In this document: in pieces, positions 1 to 8,465 of the stretch
How positions within the stretch are numbered: the first letter of the stretch is position 1
Layout: every line of letters starts with the position of its first letter
Origin: Rhizobacter sp. SG703
GTDB taxonomy: Bacteria; Pseudomonadota; Gammaproteobacteria; Burkholderiales; Burkholderiaceae_C
NCBI RefSeq assembly: GCF_012275445.1
Contig: NZ_JAAZQK010000002.1
Coordinates: 434,001 to 498,000, forward strand
Length of the DNA stretch: 64,000 nt
Reading direction: 5' to 3'
Notes under the pieces: generated by a model
Databases searched by the model: none
Told to the model about the DNA's origin: nothing
What the model saw: the letters and a program-made list of their open reading frames with translations, nothing else
Program-made: the position numbers and the translations under genes

Positions 1-1
1 A

Positions 2-1237
2 TGCAGCGACGACTGGAAAACGGCCCAGCGGGTGCTGGTCGACATGCTGACCCGCCCCGACACGTCGACGCTTCGGACGCAGCTTCACATCGTGGCCGCG
101 ATGAAGTCGGCAGACATCGCCCGACCTCGGCTGAAGGCCTGCTCGAAGCTGTTGCGCAAGGGCGTCGTCTCGCCTGACGCCCTCGCCACCTACCTCGGCG
201 CCCGCAACCAGGACGGCAGGACGGCTTTCGAAGAGGCGGTCCACCATGGCAACCCGGGTGTGCTGGCTGCCTTTCTGGATGTCGCCGCCGCCGACGATCC
301 GCAGAAAGGACCGGCCGTTTTGCTGGCCTTCGTCATCGACAGCTTTGATGCGGCGGATCCGGCCAGACTGCTGGCCGCCGACGGCACCGGTCGCACCCTC
401 ATCCAGGCCGTGGTCGATGCAGGCGGCGGCAAAGCGCTCGACCTCCTGATGGCGTGCCTTACGGGTTTGCAGGGGGACACCGACGTGGTGGTCGACTTGC
501 TGGCAACCGCGCTGGCGTCGCGCCCGCAGGGCGACAAGACGCTGTTGTGGCGCCTCGCGCCGTCCGGCCTCGATGCGTTGAGCCCGCTGACCACCGCGCT
601 GGCGGAAACGACAGCGTGGACCTCGTCGCAGAAGGAGGCCCTGTGGACCGCCCTCCTCGGCGACCAGGCCCCGCCCAAGGCAGCCGCCGCAGTACTGAAA
701 TGGCTGAAGTCGACGGCAGGCGACCCGTTGCCCGCTTCGATCTCGCCAGCGCTGGACCGGGCCTCGCAGCCCGCACGCCGGCAGGTGCCGCAGGCGCCGC
801 TGCCCGAACTCGCTCCGGCCGCCAGGCACTACCTGGAGAGCCGCCACGTCGACCTGGACCATGTCCTGCATGGCAACATCAATCTGGTCGGCGAAGCTGT
901 CGGCGGCCATGCACTGTTGACGGCCAACCGGAACCGGCTGCGCCTGCGGCCGGGTGCATCCGCCACGGTCCATCCCAACGGGACCTTCACGGTCGACGTC
1001 GACATCAAGCGCGCAGGACTGAACCCATGGATTCCGAAGCACGAGTCCTCCACGTTCTTCCCATCGGCATGGACACGCGGCGAAATACACCGCCAGATCG
1101 CAAGCGCATTGCGCCACGGCGACGCTTTCGCCACCGGCACCGGCCCCTGGGACGGCGTCTCGAAGTCCGGCATCCTGATGCGCTTCTACCGGGACCCCGA
1201 CTCTGGCAGGGTCATCTGCTTCCCGCTGTCCGGCTGA
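2..1237 (+). CDS. Ankyrin-like repeat protein with C-terminal EndoU-type nuclease domain (5' end outside window)
   Basis: The reading frame is open to the left edge, so the N-terminus is missing; numbering below starts at the GTG at 32 (401 residues onward). Residues about 15-180 hold degenerate ankyrin-like units, for example NQDGRTAFEEAVHHGN and a second unit beginning DGTGRTLIQAVV. Residues about 275-401 resemble the bacterial EndoU ribonuclease domain found at the tips of contact-dependent toxins: His277 in LDHVLHG, His293 in GGHALL, Lys336 just before STFFPSAW, then WDGVSKSGI and a terminal VICFPL. EndoU enzymes cleave RNA using two His and a Lys. The usual late Thr-x-Tyr pair seems replaced by Ile and Phe, so activity is not certain. 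No immunity gene follows; the 3' end overlaps the convergent kinase gene by 52 bases. The domain call is from memory of the family, without a search. Confidence 0.72.
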   Translation, partial: CSDDWKTAQRVLVDMLTRPDTSTLRTQLHIVAAMKSADIARPRLKACSKLLRKGVVSPDALATYLGARNQDGRTAFEEAVHHGNPGVLAAFLDVAAADDPQKGPAVLLAFVIDSFDAADPARLLAADGTGRTLIQAVVDAGGGKALDLLMACLTGLQGDTDVVVDLLATALASRPQGDKTLLWRLAPSGLDALSPLTTALAETTAWTSSQKEALWTALLGDQAPPKAAAAVLKWLKSTAGDPLPASISPALDRASQPARRQVPQAPLPELAPAARHYLESRHVDLDHVLHGNINLVGEAVGGHALLTANRNRLRLRPGASATVHPNGTFTVDVDIKRAGLNPWIPKHESSTFFPSAWTRGEIHRQIASALRHGDAFATGTGPWDGVSKSGILMRFYRDPDSGRVICFPLSG

Positions 1238-4200
1238 GCCCGCGCGACCCCCGGTGGCTTCAGGTCGATCACCGCCACCACGCGCGTCCCCTGCGCCTCG
1301 ATCGACAACTTCGCGCTGCGCCGCGGCAGCAGCGCCCGCACCAGCCCGAGCCCGGACACCCCGCCGGGGAACTGCGCGAGGCTGAAGCCCTCGCTCAGCC
1401 GGCCCTCGTTGCCGATCAAGATCTGCACGCCGTCGTCGCCGCATGCCAGCGTGCAACTCACCGGGGCATCGTCCGGGCTGTGCTTGATCGCATTCGTCAG
1501 CAGCTCGTTGACCGTCAGCGCGATCGGGATCGACTCGGCCTCCGGCAACGCCCAGGCTTCCGGCTGCGGCCCCTGCACGTCGAACACGATCGTGCGGCCG
1601 AAGGTGCGCTGCACCGAGCCGGTGATCGCCTCCAGCACGCTGCGCACCCGCAGCGGCCCGCTCATGCCGACCTGCAGGCCGTAGACCTGCGCGATCGCCT
1701 GCACCTGGCCGACCACCTCGGCCATCACGCCGGCCACCTCGGGCTTGCGGGTCGCGATCTGCTGCAGCAGGCCGGCCACCCCCTGCAGGTTGTTCTTGAT
1801 GCGGTGGTGCACTTCCTTCACCAGCATCTCGCGCTGCGCGATGGCCGCCTCGAAGCGGGCCTCCTGCGCGGCGCGCTGCTCGGTGACCTCGGTGGCCACC
1901 ATCAGCAGCTGGTCGGCCGGCAGGCCGTCGGCCGAGAGCGGCAGGTAGCGCGCATCCCACACCTGGACCTGGCCGTCGACCTCGCTGCGGTACTCGCGCT
2001 GCGTCACGCGGCCGGCGGCCAGCGCGTCTTCCATGTCGCGGCGGCGTTCGGCGGCGATCTCCGGCGGGAAGATCTGCTCCGGCGTGCGGCCGATCAGCTG
2101 CGCCGGCGAGGTCGACGCATTGCGCGCCGCCACCTCGTTGACCTGCAGGATGCGCAGCGTCTGCGCATCGCGCAGCGTGATCGCCAGCGGCGCGGCCTCG
2201 ATGATGCGCTGTAGCGACGACTGCGCCTCGGCGATGCGCGCCTCGGCCTGGCGGCGGCGCTCGATGTCGAGCAGCGCATAGGTCAGCTGCCGCCCGGTGA
2301 CGACCGCATTGCCGACCACCCAGAACTCGCGGCCGTCGCGCGCCTTCACGCGGCATTCGAAGGTCTCGGCCCTGCCCTCGACCAGGTCGTCGAGGTACTC
2401 GGTGCGCAGGAACGGATGCTCCGGCTCCGGCGTCGCGACAGTGGCCATCGGCTGGCCGACGAAATCCTCCAGGTCGCCGCCGAACATGCGGCGCGCCGAG
2501 CGGTTCATCCATTCGATGCCGTCGGTGCCGACGGTGACGATGCCCACCAGCACCGAATCGAGGATCGCACGCGTGCGCTCGGCCTGCAGCGCGACCTCGC
2601 TGGCCAGCGCCTCGAGCTCGGCCTGCTGCGCTTTCAGCCGCGTGATGTCGGTCAGCACCGCGATCAGCTCCTGGCCGTCCTCGCCCTCGCCGGCGCGCCG
2701 CACCGACAGCGAGCACCAGTGCCGCGGGCGCCCGCGCGTATCGACCGCGATCTCGGTCTCGTGCACCCGGCCCGCCGCCAGCGATTCGTCGATCTGCGCC
2801 ACCAGCTGCGCCACCTGCGGCTGCGCGGCCAGCAGCTCCTGCAGGCTGCAGCCGGCCACGTCGCCGGCGCGGAAGCCGAGCAGCACCTCGAAGCGCCGGT
2901 TGCAGCGCACCAGCAGGTTGCCGCGCAGGTAGGCGATGCCGACGGTGGTGCTCTCGAGGATGGTGGTCAGCTCGCGCAGCAGCATCTCGCTGCGCTGCTG
3001 GGTCTGGTGCTGGTCGGTGATGTCGAGCGTGACGACCGAGGTGGTGCGCTTGCCCGACGCGAGCGTCGCCGGCTCGACCCGCGTCAGCAGCCAGCGCAGG
3101 CCGTGCTCCGGGTGGCGGATCGCATAGCGCACTTCGGCGCGCTGGGCCAGCCGCAGCGCCTGCTGCAGCTTGTCGTACTCGGGCAGCGATTCGGGCAGCA
3201 CCACGTCGCGGCGGATCGACTGCAGCGCCGGCGCACCGACCGCCGACTCCGCGGCGCTGCCGAACACCGCGCCGTGCTGCACCCAGCCGGACGATTCCTG
3301 GAAGGTCGCGAGGCCGACGCCGGCGGTGTCCATCAGCGCGCCGATCTGCATCTGCGCCAGGTCGCGTTCCTCCTCGACGCTGCGGTCCTCGACGATCGCC
3401 ATGTAGCGACGCTGGCCGCTGCCGCTCTGGTAGCAGCGCACGACCCCGCGCAGGCGGCGCGGCGTGCCGTCGGGCTGGCCGCCCTGGTCCACCCACGCCT
3501 GCGTCTCGACCGGGCTGGAGCCGGGGCGCAGCAGCGCGAGCGGCTTGCCGTCCTGCCAGGCCATCAGCTGCTGGATGCCAGTCGATGCTTCGGACATCAG
3601 CACCGGCACGTCGCCCGCCAGCGCCTCGAAGGCCGGGTTGCTGCGCACCAGCAGGCCCTGCTCGTCGAACAGCACCATGCCGACCGGGCTGAGCTCGAAC
3701 CAGTCGTCGAGTTCGCGCACCGAGCGGTCGGCGCGTTCGCGCGCGATGTGCTCGGCGGTGCTGTCCTGCAGGATGCTGACGGTGCGCGCGCGGCCCTGCG
3801 CATCGCTGCCGACGCGCCACGCGGCGCGGAACCAGCGCTCGCGGCCATCGGCATGGATCAGCCGGCGCTGCACCAGCCGGGTGGTGCCGGCCGCGCTCAT
3901 CTGCTGGCGGTAGGCGCGGTTGAGCGCGCGGTCCTCGGGCGGCTGGAGATCGAGCGGGTCGTGGCCGACCAGCTGCTCGCGCGTGAAGCCGGTGAACTCG
4001 AGGTAGGCGTCGTTGGCGTCGATCAGCTTGAAGTGCTCGTCCTGCAGCGTGACGGGGAACGGCGCGTCCCAGAACATCGTGCCCATGTCGGGCATGGCCG
4101 GCGGCGGGGCGGCGTCGGCTGCAGGTGCCGGCTCGGGTGCCGGCGCGGCCATCGCCGCGGCCAGGCGCAGCGCGTGGCGGTCGGCGTCGAGCGGCACCAG

Positions 4201-4464
4201 CGCGACGCCGAAGCGGCGGCCGTCGTTCAAGGTGATGGCGTCCGGAAGCTGCGCCGGCGTGCCGCCGGCCAGCGCATGCGTCGCGGCGAGCACCAACGGC
4301 TCGCCAAGCACCGGCGCGAGCTGCGCCAGTTGCCGCGCCGGCTCGCCGGCGATCAGCCGCAGCGCCGCCGTGTTGGCGAAGACGACGCGCGCGCTGCGGT
4401 CCAGCACCAGCACGGCGTCGGACAGCACGTCGAGGAGTTGGCGCAGGGCCTGGGGATCGAACAT
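1186..4464 (-). CDS. Multi-PAS sensor histidine kinase (HisKA_2/HWE-like)
   Basis: This predicted cytoplasmic sensor kinase of about 1092 residues has no evident membrane segment. About seven PAS-type modules follow one another; recognisable starts include LLDVLSDAVLVLDR, FWDAPFPVTLQDE, WFELSPVGMVLFDE, ILESTTVGIAYL, ILDSVLVGIVTV and IIEAAPLAITLRD. The kinase core is at the C-terminus: phosphoacceptor motif EVHHRIKNNLQG near residue 885, N-box NELLTNAIKH near 986 and G-box GVSGLGLV near 1037, the pattern of the HisKA_2 family, often linked to general-stress or light/redox signalling. The frame extends upstream to 4524, but I prefer the ATG at 4464 because PAS similarity starts directly after it; there is no clear ribosome binding site. 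No response regulator is adjacent, so the partner is unknown. It is convergent with the EndoU gene and divergent from the LRR gene. Confidence 0.88.
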   Translation of the reverse strand: MFDPQALRQLLDVLSDAVLVLDRSARVVFANTAALRLIAGEPARQLAQLAPVLGEPLVLAATHALAGGTPAQLPDAITLNDGRRFGVALVPLDADRHALRLAAAMAAPAPEPAPAADAAPPPAMPDMGTMFWDAPFPVTLQDEHFKLIDANDAYLEFTGFTREQLVGHDPLDLQPPEDRALNRAYRQQMSAAGTTRLVQRRLIHADGRERWFRAAWRVGSDAQGRARTVSILQDSTAEHIARERADRSVRELDDWFELSPVGMVLFDEQGLLVRSNPAFEALAGDVPVLMSEASTGIQQLMAWQDGKPLALLRPGSSPVETQAWVDQGGQPDGTPRRLRGVVRCYQSGSGQRRYMAIVEDRSVEEERDLAQMQIGALMDTAGVGLATFQESSGWVQHGAVFGSAAESAVGAPALQSIRRDVVLPESLPEYDKLQQALRLAQRAEVRYAIRHPEHGLRWLLTRVEPATLASGKRTTSVVTLDITDQHQTQQRSEMLLRELTTILESTTVGIAYLRGNLLVRCNRRFEVLLGFRAGDVAGCSLQELLAAQPQVAQLVAQIDESLAAGRVHETEIAVDTRGRPRHWCSLSVRRAGEGEDGQELIAVLTDITRLKAQQAELEALASEVALQAERTRAILDSVLVGIVTVGTDGIEWMNRSARRMFGGDLEDFVGQPMATVATPEPEHPFLRTEYLDDLVEGRAETFECRVKARDGREFWVVGNAVVTGRQLTYALLDIERRRQAEARIAEAQSSLQRIIEAAPLAITLRDAQTLRILQVNEVAARNASTSPAQLIGRTPEQIFPPEIAAERRRDMEDALAAGRVTQREYRSEVDGQVQVWDARYLPLSADGLPADQLLMVATEVTEQRAAQEARFEAAIAQREMLVKEVHHRIKNNLQGVAGLLQQIATRKPEVAGVMAEVVGQVQAIAQVYGLQVGMSGPLRVRSVLEAITGSVQRTFGRTIVFDVQGPQPEAWALPEAESIPIALTVNELLTNAIKHSPDDAPVSCTLACGDDGVQILIGNEGRLSEGFSLAQFPGGVSGLGLVRALLPRRSAKLSIEAQGTRVVAVIDLKPPGVARAQPDSGKQMTLPESGSR

Positions 4465-4536
4465 CGGGGGGCGCAGCACAGGGCAGCGCGCAGTGTACCC
4501 AGCGGATGCCGGGGAACCAGGCATCAGCCGGTCGAA

Positions 4537-4564
4537 GGAACCGAAGAAGGGGTGCCGTTACTCA
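4537..4564 (+). promoter_or_regulatory. hrp-box-like promoter upstream of the LRR-like gene
   Basis: The sequence reads GGAACC (4537-4542), a 15-base spacer, then TTACTCA (4558-4564), ending 28 bases before the ATG at 4593. The HrpL sigma-factor consensus in Pseudomonas/Erwinia is GGAACC-N15/16-CCACNNA; here the first half is perfect and the second keeps AC and the final A. The same arrangement with the same N15 spacing precedes two other effector-like genes in the window (27516 and 31994), which argues against chance. Function is inferred from the pattern only. Confidence 0.55.
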
Positions 4565-4592
4565 CACCGGGTCAAGCACACGGGAGCGACCG

Positions 4593-7169
4593 ATGCAAGG
4601 AACGTCATCGGCGGCGAGCGGGAAGCGGCCGCCTGCCGACCCGCCACAGATCGACCGGCCAAAGCACCCTCGCATCGATCAGCACGTGGGCGAGCCTTTC
4701 TCGCCCGGCGCGGTCCTTCCCGGCCACTCGCCATGCCATCTCAACGCCTTCGTGGCGACGACGTCGGCAGATTTCGCGCTGGCCACGACAGCACTGCATT
4801 GGAAGCAGCTGCATTCGGTGCACGTGATCCTGGGCCACGACATCGATGACACGGTCTTTCAAGGGTTTCTGGGCGCGCTGCTGGCCAGCCCGTGGCTGGC
4901 AGAGGTGACACTCAGCGTGGGAACGCAGCCCACCGCCGACACGGCGGGTGCAGAGAAACGCGCCCGGCGGTTGATCAAGACGTTGAAGGCCGCGACCGGC
5001 TTGAAGCACATTCGCATCCATCTGTCGCAGCTGAAGTGGTTCGCCGGCGGCGGGCGGCGCCTTCTCGACGCGGTGGCAACGCTGACCCGGCGACAGGTTC
5101 TGCTGCACATGGGCGAGCAGGAGGCGCTGAACCAGCAGGAGCTGAAGACCTTCTCGGACTGGCTCACCCAGACGAAACCCCCTCTTCGTGGCCTGGCAGT
5201 GTGCGCAAGGAACGTCGATTCGGACGATGCGACATGCAACCCGCTGCGACGCCTTGCAGCGCTGAACGTGCGGCAGCTGGTCGACTTGCGTCTGCACCTG
5301 GAGAACCTGGCGCCGAGCGACGCCATCGGGGACATCCTGGCCGACCTGCTTCGCAGGACCACACAGTTGCTGCGCCTGGACCTCGCCATCGGGCTGAATC
5401 CCGACCTGGTGCGGCAGAACCTCACAGCACCATGGGTGTCGAGCAAGCACGGCGTTGTCACCGCGGCGCCGGGCTTCAAGCGGATCATTGACGCCCTTCG
5501 TTTCAGCAACGGCACCCTGGTCGGGGCCTGCTTCAGCGCGAACCAGAGCGGCTATCCGTCGTACGGACCGGTGGGTTGGCAGGAGCCGGCACTGCGTCAA
5601 TTGCTGCAGCGAAACAGCGAATTGCGAGACGGAAGAATCTCCAAGGCCGAGATCGAGCTCGAGAACGATTTCCTTCGTGGTAAGAAGCCACGCTCGTTGA
5701 TCGCCTATGCGAAGCGGCAACCGTGGATGGCGGCGCCGCACGAGATCACTCCGCCGCCGTCATCCGGCGTTGCCCTCGACAAGCAAGAGGAACTCGTGCT
5801 GACGCTGGCGTCGGCCGACTGCACGGCCAAGTTGTGCGTCGATGACGACAGATCCGCGGCGCTTGCCCTGGTGGCGCTGGCACGCGGCCTGGTGCACTCG
5901 CTCGAGATGCATTGCGGACGCGGTCATGCGCTTGCCGACGAAGCTCGGTTGGACCAATTCCTGGATGCATTGAATGACACGCCCAACCTGACCACGCTGC
6001 TGGTCGACCTCGATGGGATCGGGCCCCAGGACTTCGATGCAGCGCGAGCCGCCGCGCTGGTCCACTGCCTGCGCGGCCTGCGCGCTTTGACAACGGTCAC
6101 CCTGGTGATCAACAGCCTGCCTGCGGATGCCGATGAATGCACGGCATTGTTCGAGCAGATCCGGGAGCTGGCGAGCCAACGCATCGCGTTGAATTTGCGG
6201 GTGGGCGAAAGCCGGCAGCCGCTGAACGCCGACGATTTCGAACGCCTGGCCAAAGCGCTGTCCGAGAGCACACAGGCCTCTCTCCACGGCTTGACCGTGC
6301 GTGCATCTCTGCGACCCGCCAACAAGACTCCACATTGCTCGACGCTGGCGACGCTGGCTCGCCTGTCCGTGAAGCGACTGACCACACTTCGGTTGATCCT
6401 GAGTGACATGCCCTACAGCTCCCAGGCCGGAGAAATCGTGGCCAGCCTCGTCAGGCGCAGCAAGAAGTTGCAGAGACTCGATCTCGACATGCAGGTGGAC
6501 TTCGACGACCTGATCCGCAGGATGGCCTCGGAAAATGACGAGCCCCTGGATGTCGTCGCCAAACACTGTGCCGAACCCTGTCGCCGGTTCGACATCGGCG
6601 TGGCCGAGGTACTCGAGGCCATGCGCGACGGGAACGAGAGCCTGACGTCCGTTTCCTTCGAGGTGCTCTCGGTGAATCGACGCGACGGCGTTCACATCAA
6701 GCCCACGGCTTCACAGCACCAAGAATGCTTTCGGATCACGGCGCGCAACTGCCGGACCGCGGCGTCTGGATGGCGTGACGGCGCATTGAAGGGATTTGCC
6801 GCCAGCTGGGGATTGCCACCGGACCTCGGCGGGGAACTGGCCGCCTATGGAACCACCATGGCGGACCTGCGCCCAGGTCATCTGATCGTTTCCAGACTGG
6901 CCCAGGCCGTGGCCCGCCCGGTCAGGTATGCAGGGCTCGTCAAAACGCTGACCGCACGCCACCGAAGGGCCACCGTTGCGCGCTGGGCCTGCGACGACGA
7001 AGTCCATGCCCGCGAACGCCGAGCCGCCGATTCACTGGGAGCCGCCTGTGTGCGGCGCGGCCTGCTCAGCCAGCAGGACGTCGCCGCGAGCATCGAGAAC
7101 GCCAGAATCGATGCAATGGCCTGGATGAAGCGTCACGTGCCGGATTTCCGTCAAGTTCAGGCCAGATGA
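4593..7169 (+). CDS. LRR-like repeat protein, candidate secreted effector, internally duplicated
   Basis: The ATG at 4593 is chosen because GGGAG lies about six bases upstream; the frame itself extends to 4506. The 858-residue product starts with a Ser/Pro-rich disordered stretch (MQGTSSAASGKRPPADPP), typical of type III effectors, with no signal peptide or membrane segment. The body has repeated leucine-rich segments such as LVDLRLHLENLAPSD and LTTLRLILSDMPYSS. Residues about 60-345 and about 405-720 are two copies of one module: LVDLRLHLENL pairs with LTTLRLILSDM, and RRTTQLLRLDLAI with RRSKKLQRLDLDM. LRR-like scaffolds usually bind proteins. Base composition is less GC-rich than the neighbours. 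An hrp-box-like element lies just upstream. I recognise no named family, so the effector role is inference. Confidence 0.6.
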   Translation: MQGTSSAASGKRPPADPPQIDRPKHPRIDQHVGEPFSPGAVLPGHSPCHLNAFVATTSADFALATTALHWKQLHSVHVILGHDIDDTVFQGFLGALLASPWLAEVTLSVGTQPTADTAGAEKRARRLIKTLKAATGLKHIRIHLSQLKWFAGGGRRLLDAVATLTRRQVLLHMGEQEALNQQELKTFSDWLTQTKPPLRGLAVCARNVDSDDATCNPLRRLAALNVRQLVDLRLHLENLAPSDAIGDILADLLRRTTQLLRLDLAIGLNPDLVRQNLTAPWVSSKHGVVTAAPGFKRIIDALRFSNGTLVGACFSANQSGYPSYGPVGWQEPALRQLLQRNSELRDGRISKAEIELENDFLRGKKPRSLIAYAKRQPWMAAPHEITPPPSSGVALDKQEELVLTLASADCTAKLCVDDDRSAALALVALARGLVHSLEMHCGRGHALADEARLDQFLDALNDTPNLTTLLVDLDGIGPQDFDAARAAALVHCLRGLRALTTVTLVINSLPADADECTALFEQIRELASQRIALNLRVGESRQPLNADDFERLAKALSESTQASLHGLTVRASLRPANKTPHCSTLATLARLSVKRLTTLRLILSDMPYSSQAGEIVASLVRRSKKLQRLDLDMQVDFDDLIRRMASENDEPLDVVAKHCAEPCRRFDIGVAEVLEAMRDGNESLTSVSFEVLSVNRRDGVHIKPTASQHQECFRITARNCRTAASGWRDGALKGFAASWGLPPDLGGELAAYGTTMADLRPGHLIVSRLAQAVARPVRYAGLVKTLTARHRRATVARWACDDEVHARERRAADSLGAACVRRGLLSQQDVAASIENARIDAMAWMKRHVPDFRQVQAR

Positions 7170-7204
7170 CACGGCGTGCGCCCAGCCGCGCGCAACGCCA
7201 CGCC

Positions 7205-8413
7205 TCAGTCGATCTGCGACGCCGACGTCAACGCTCCCAGCACCGCCCGGTTGATCTCGCTGACGCTCAGCATCAGCGTGTCGGCGGCGGTGCGGAAGTC
7301 GTACAGCGACTCATGCTCCACCGCCTGCACCAGGTCGAAGTACGGCTGGTACGGGCCGGTGCCGTCGACCAGCGCCTGGTACACCCGCTCGGGCACCGGA
7401 ATCGTCTTCATCAGGTCGGAGAACGGCTGCTTGAACATCCGGTCGAGCAGCGAGAACACGCCGCAGATGAACATCTCGTTGCGCATCTCCTCGTCGCCCG
7501 ACGAGCGCACCAGCTCTTCCATCAGCAGCCCGCGGCGCACCGCCGCGAACATCACCGGCTTCATGTTGACGTCCTTGCCGGCGGTGGCCAGCAGCAGCGC
7601 CAGCCAGCGCTTCAGGCGCTGGTAGCCGAGCATCATGATCGCGTGGCGGAACGAGCTGATCTCGACCCGCAGCCCGAAGGCCGGCGAGTTGATGTAGCGC
7701 ATCAGCTTGAACGCGAGCGACGGGTCGCGCTTCAGCGTGTTCTCGAGCTTCTCGATCGGGTCCTGCGCGTCCACGCGCTGGATCAGCTCGACGATCACCT
7801 GCAGGTCGATCTGCACCGCCGACTTGCCCTTGGCCTGCGCTTCCTGGATGGCGTCGTCGATCGGCCAGCCCAGCACCGCGGCGGCCCCGCGCGAGAAGCT
7901 GGCTTCCATGTCGGCCAGGTTGCGCACGCCCGACTGCACGTGCGAGATGTTGCGCGTGACACCGGCCGGCGCGACGTTGCCGCTTTCATTGACGCGGCGG
8001 TCGTCGGCCAGGTCGATCAGCGAGAACTTGAAGCACGGCAGCAGCTCGCGCGGCAGTTCCTTCATCGGCCGGCCCTTCAGCAACAGCGTGTTGCCGGCCC
8101 GGTGCAGCGTCTGCAGCGCCTCGACGTTGGCCTGGTCGCAGGCCATGAACGCCGGGATCTCGATCATCAGGTTGGCCGACGGGCTCGCGCCCATCAGGTC
8201 CTGCAGCAGGCTTTCGCTGACGATGTTCAGCGACGCGCGGCCGCCGTCGGCCGGCCACACGCCGCCCACGGCGTGCAGCAACTGCGCCACATCGGGTTTC
8301 AGCTCGGGGCGCAGCGGGTAGATCGTCAGGCGGGTGGCCGTCACGGCGCGGCTGCGGTCGATGAACGGCGAATAGCCGAGGGCGACCTGCCCGAGTGTGG
8401 CGTTGTCAGTCAC
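7205..8413 (-). CDS. HDOD domain protein with degenerate EAL-like N-terminus (YuxH-type)
   Basis: This 402-residue protein has the two-part layout of YuxH-like signalling proteins. An N-terminal EAL-like region of about 190 residues lacks an intact EAL phosphodiesterase motif. A C-terminal HDOD domain of about residues 200-395 follows, with the typical segment LENTLKRDPSLAFKLMRYINSPAF and then a conserved helix around MLGYQRLKRWLALLL. HDOD proteins lack HD hydrolase metal ligands and work in signalling, often in chemotaxis or cyclic-di-GMP networks. It follows flgL by 52 bases on the same strand, so it is probably the last gene of the flg transcription unit, suggesting a role in motility control. 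Function beyond that is inference. Confidence 0.85.
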   Translation of the reverse strand: MTDNATLGQVALGYSPFIDRSRAVTATRLTIYPLRPELKPDVAQLLHAVGGVWPADGGRASLNIVSESLLQDLMGASPSANLMIEIPAFMACDQANVEALQTLHRAGNTLLLKGRPMKELPRELLPCFKFSLIDLADDRRVNESGNVAPAGVTRNISHVQSGVRNLADMEASFSRGAAAVLGWPIDDAIQEAQAKGKSAVQIDLQVIVELIQRVDAQDPIEKLENTLKRDPSLAFKLMRYINSPAFGLRVEISSFRHAIMMLGYQRLKRWLALLLATAGKDVNMKPVMFAAVRRGLLMEELVRSSGDEEMRNEMFICGVFSLLDRMFKQPFSDLMKTIPVPERVYQALVDGTGPYQPYFDLVQAVEHESLYDFRTAADTLMLSVSEINRAVLGALTSASQID

Positions 8414-8465
8414 GCGGAATCTCCAGGGAAAGTATGCAGGCGACGGTGGCGCAACAGCCGCTCGA

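Noticed and set aside
4441-4592. PIP box (TTCG-N16-TTCG) upstream of effector-like genes
   Set aside because: No TTCG pair at the required spacing was found here, nor convincingly before 27608, where TTCAC and TTTCC at near spacing match too poorly.
454-4827. Very long open frames antisense to the histidine kinase
   Set aside because: They are Arg/His/Gln-rich with no domain features; they arise from GC-rich third-position bias opposite a real gene.
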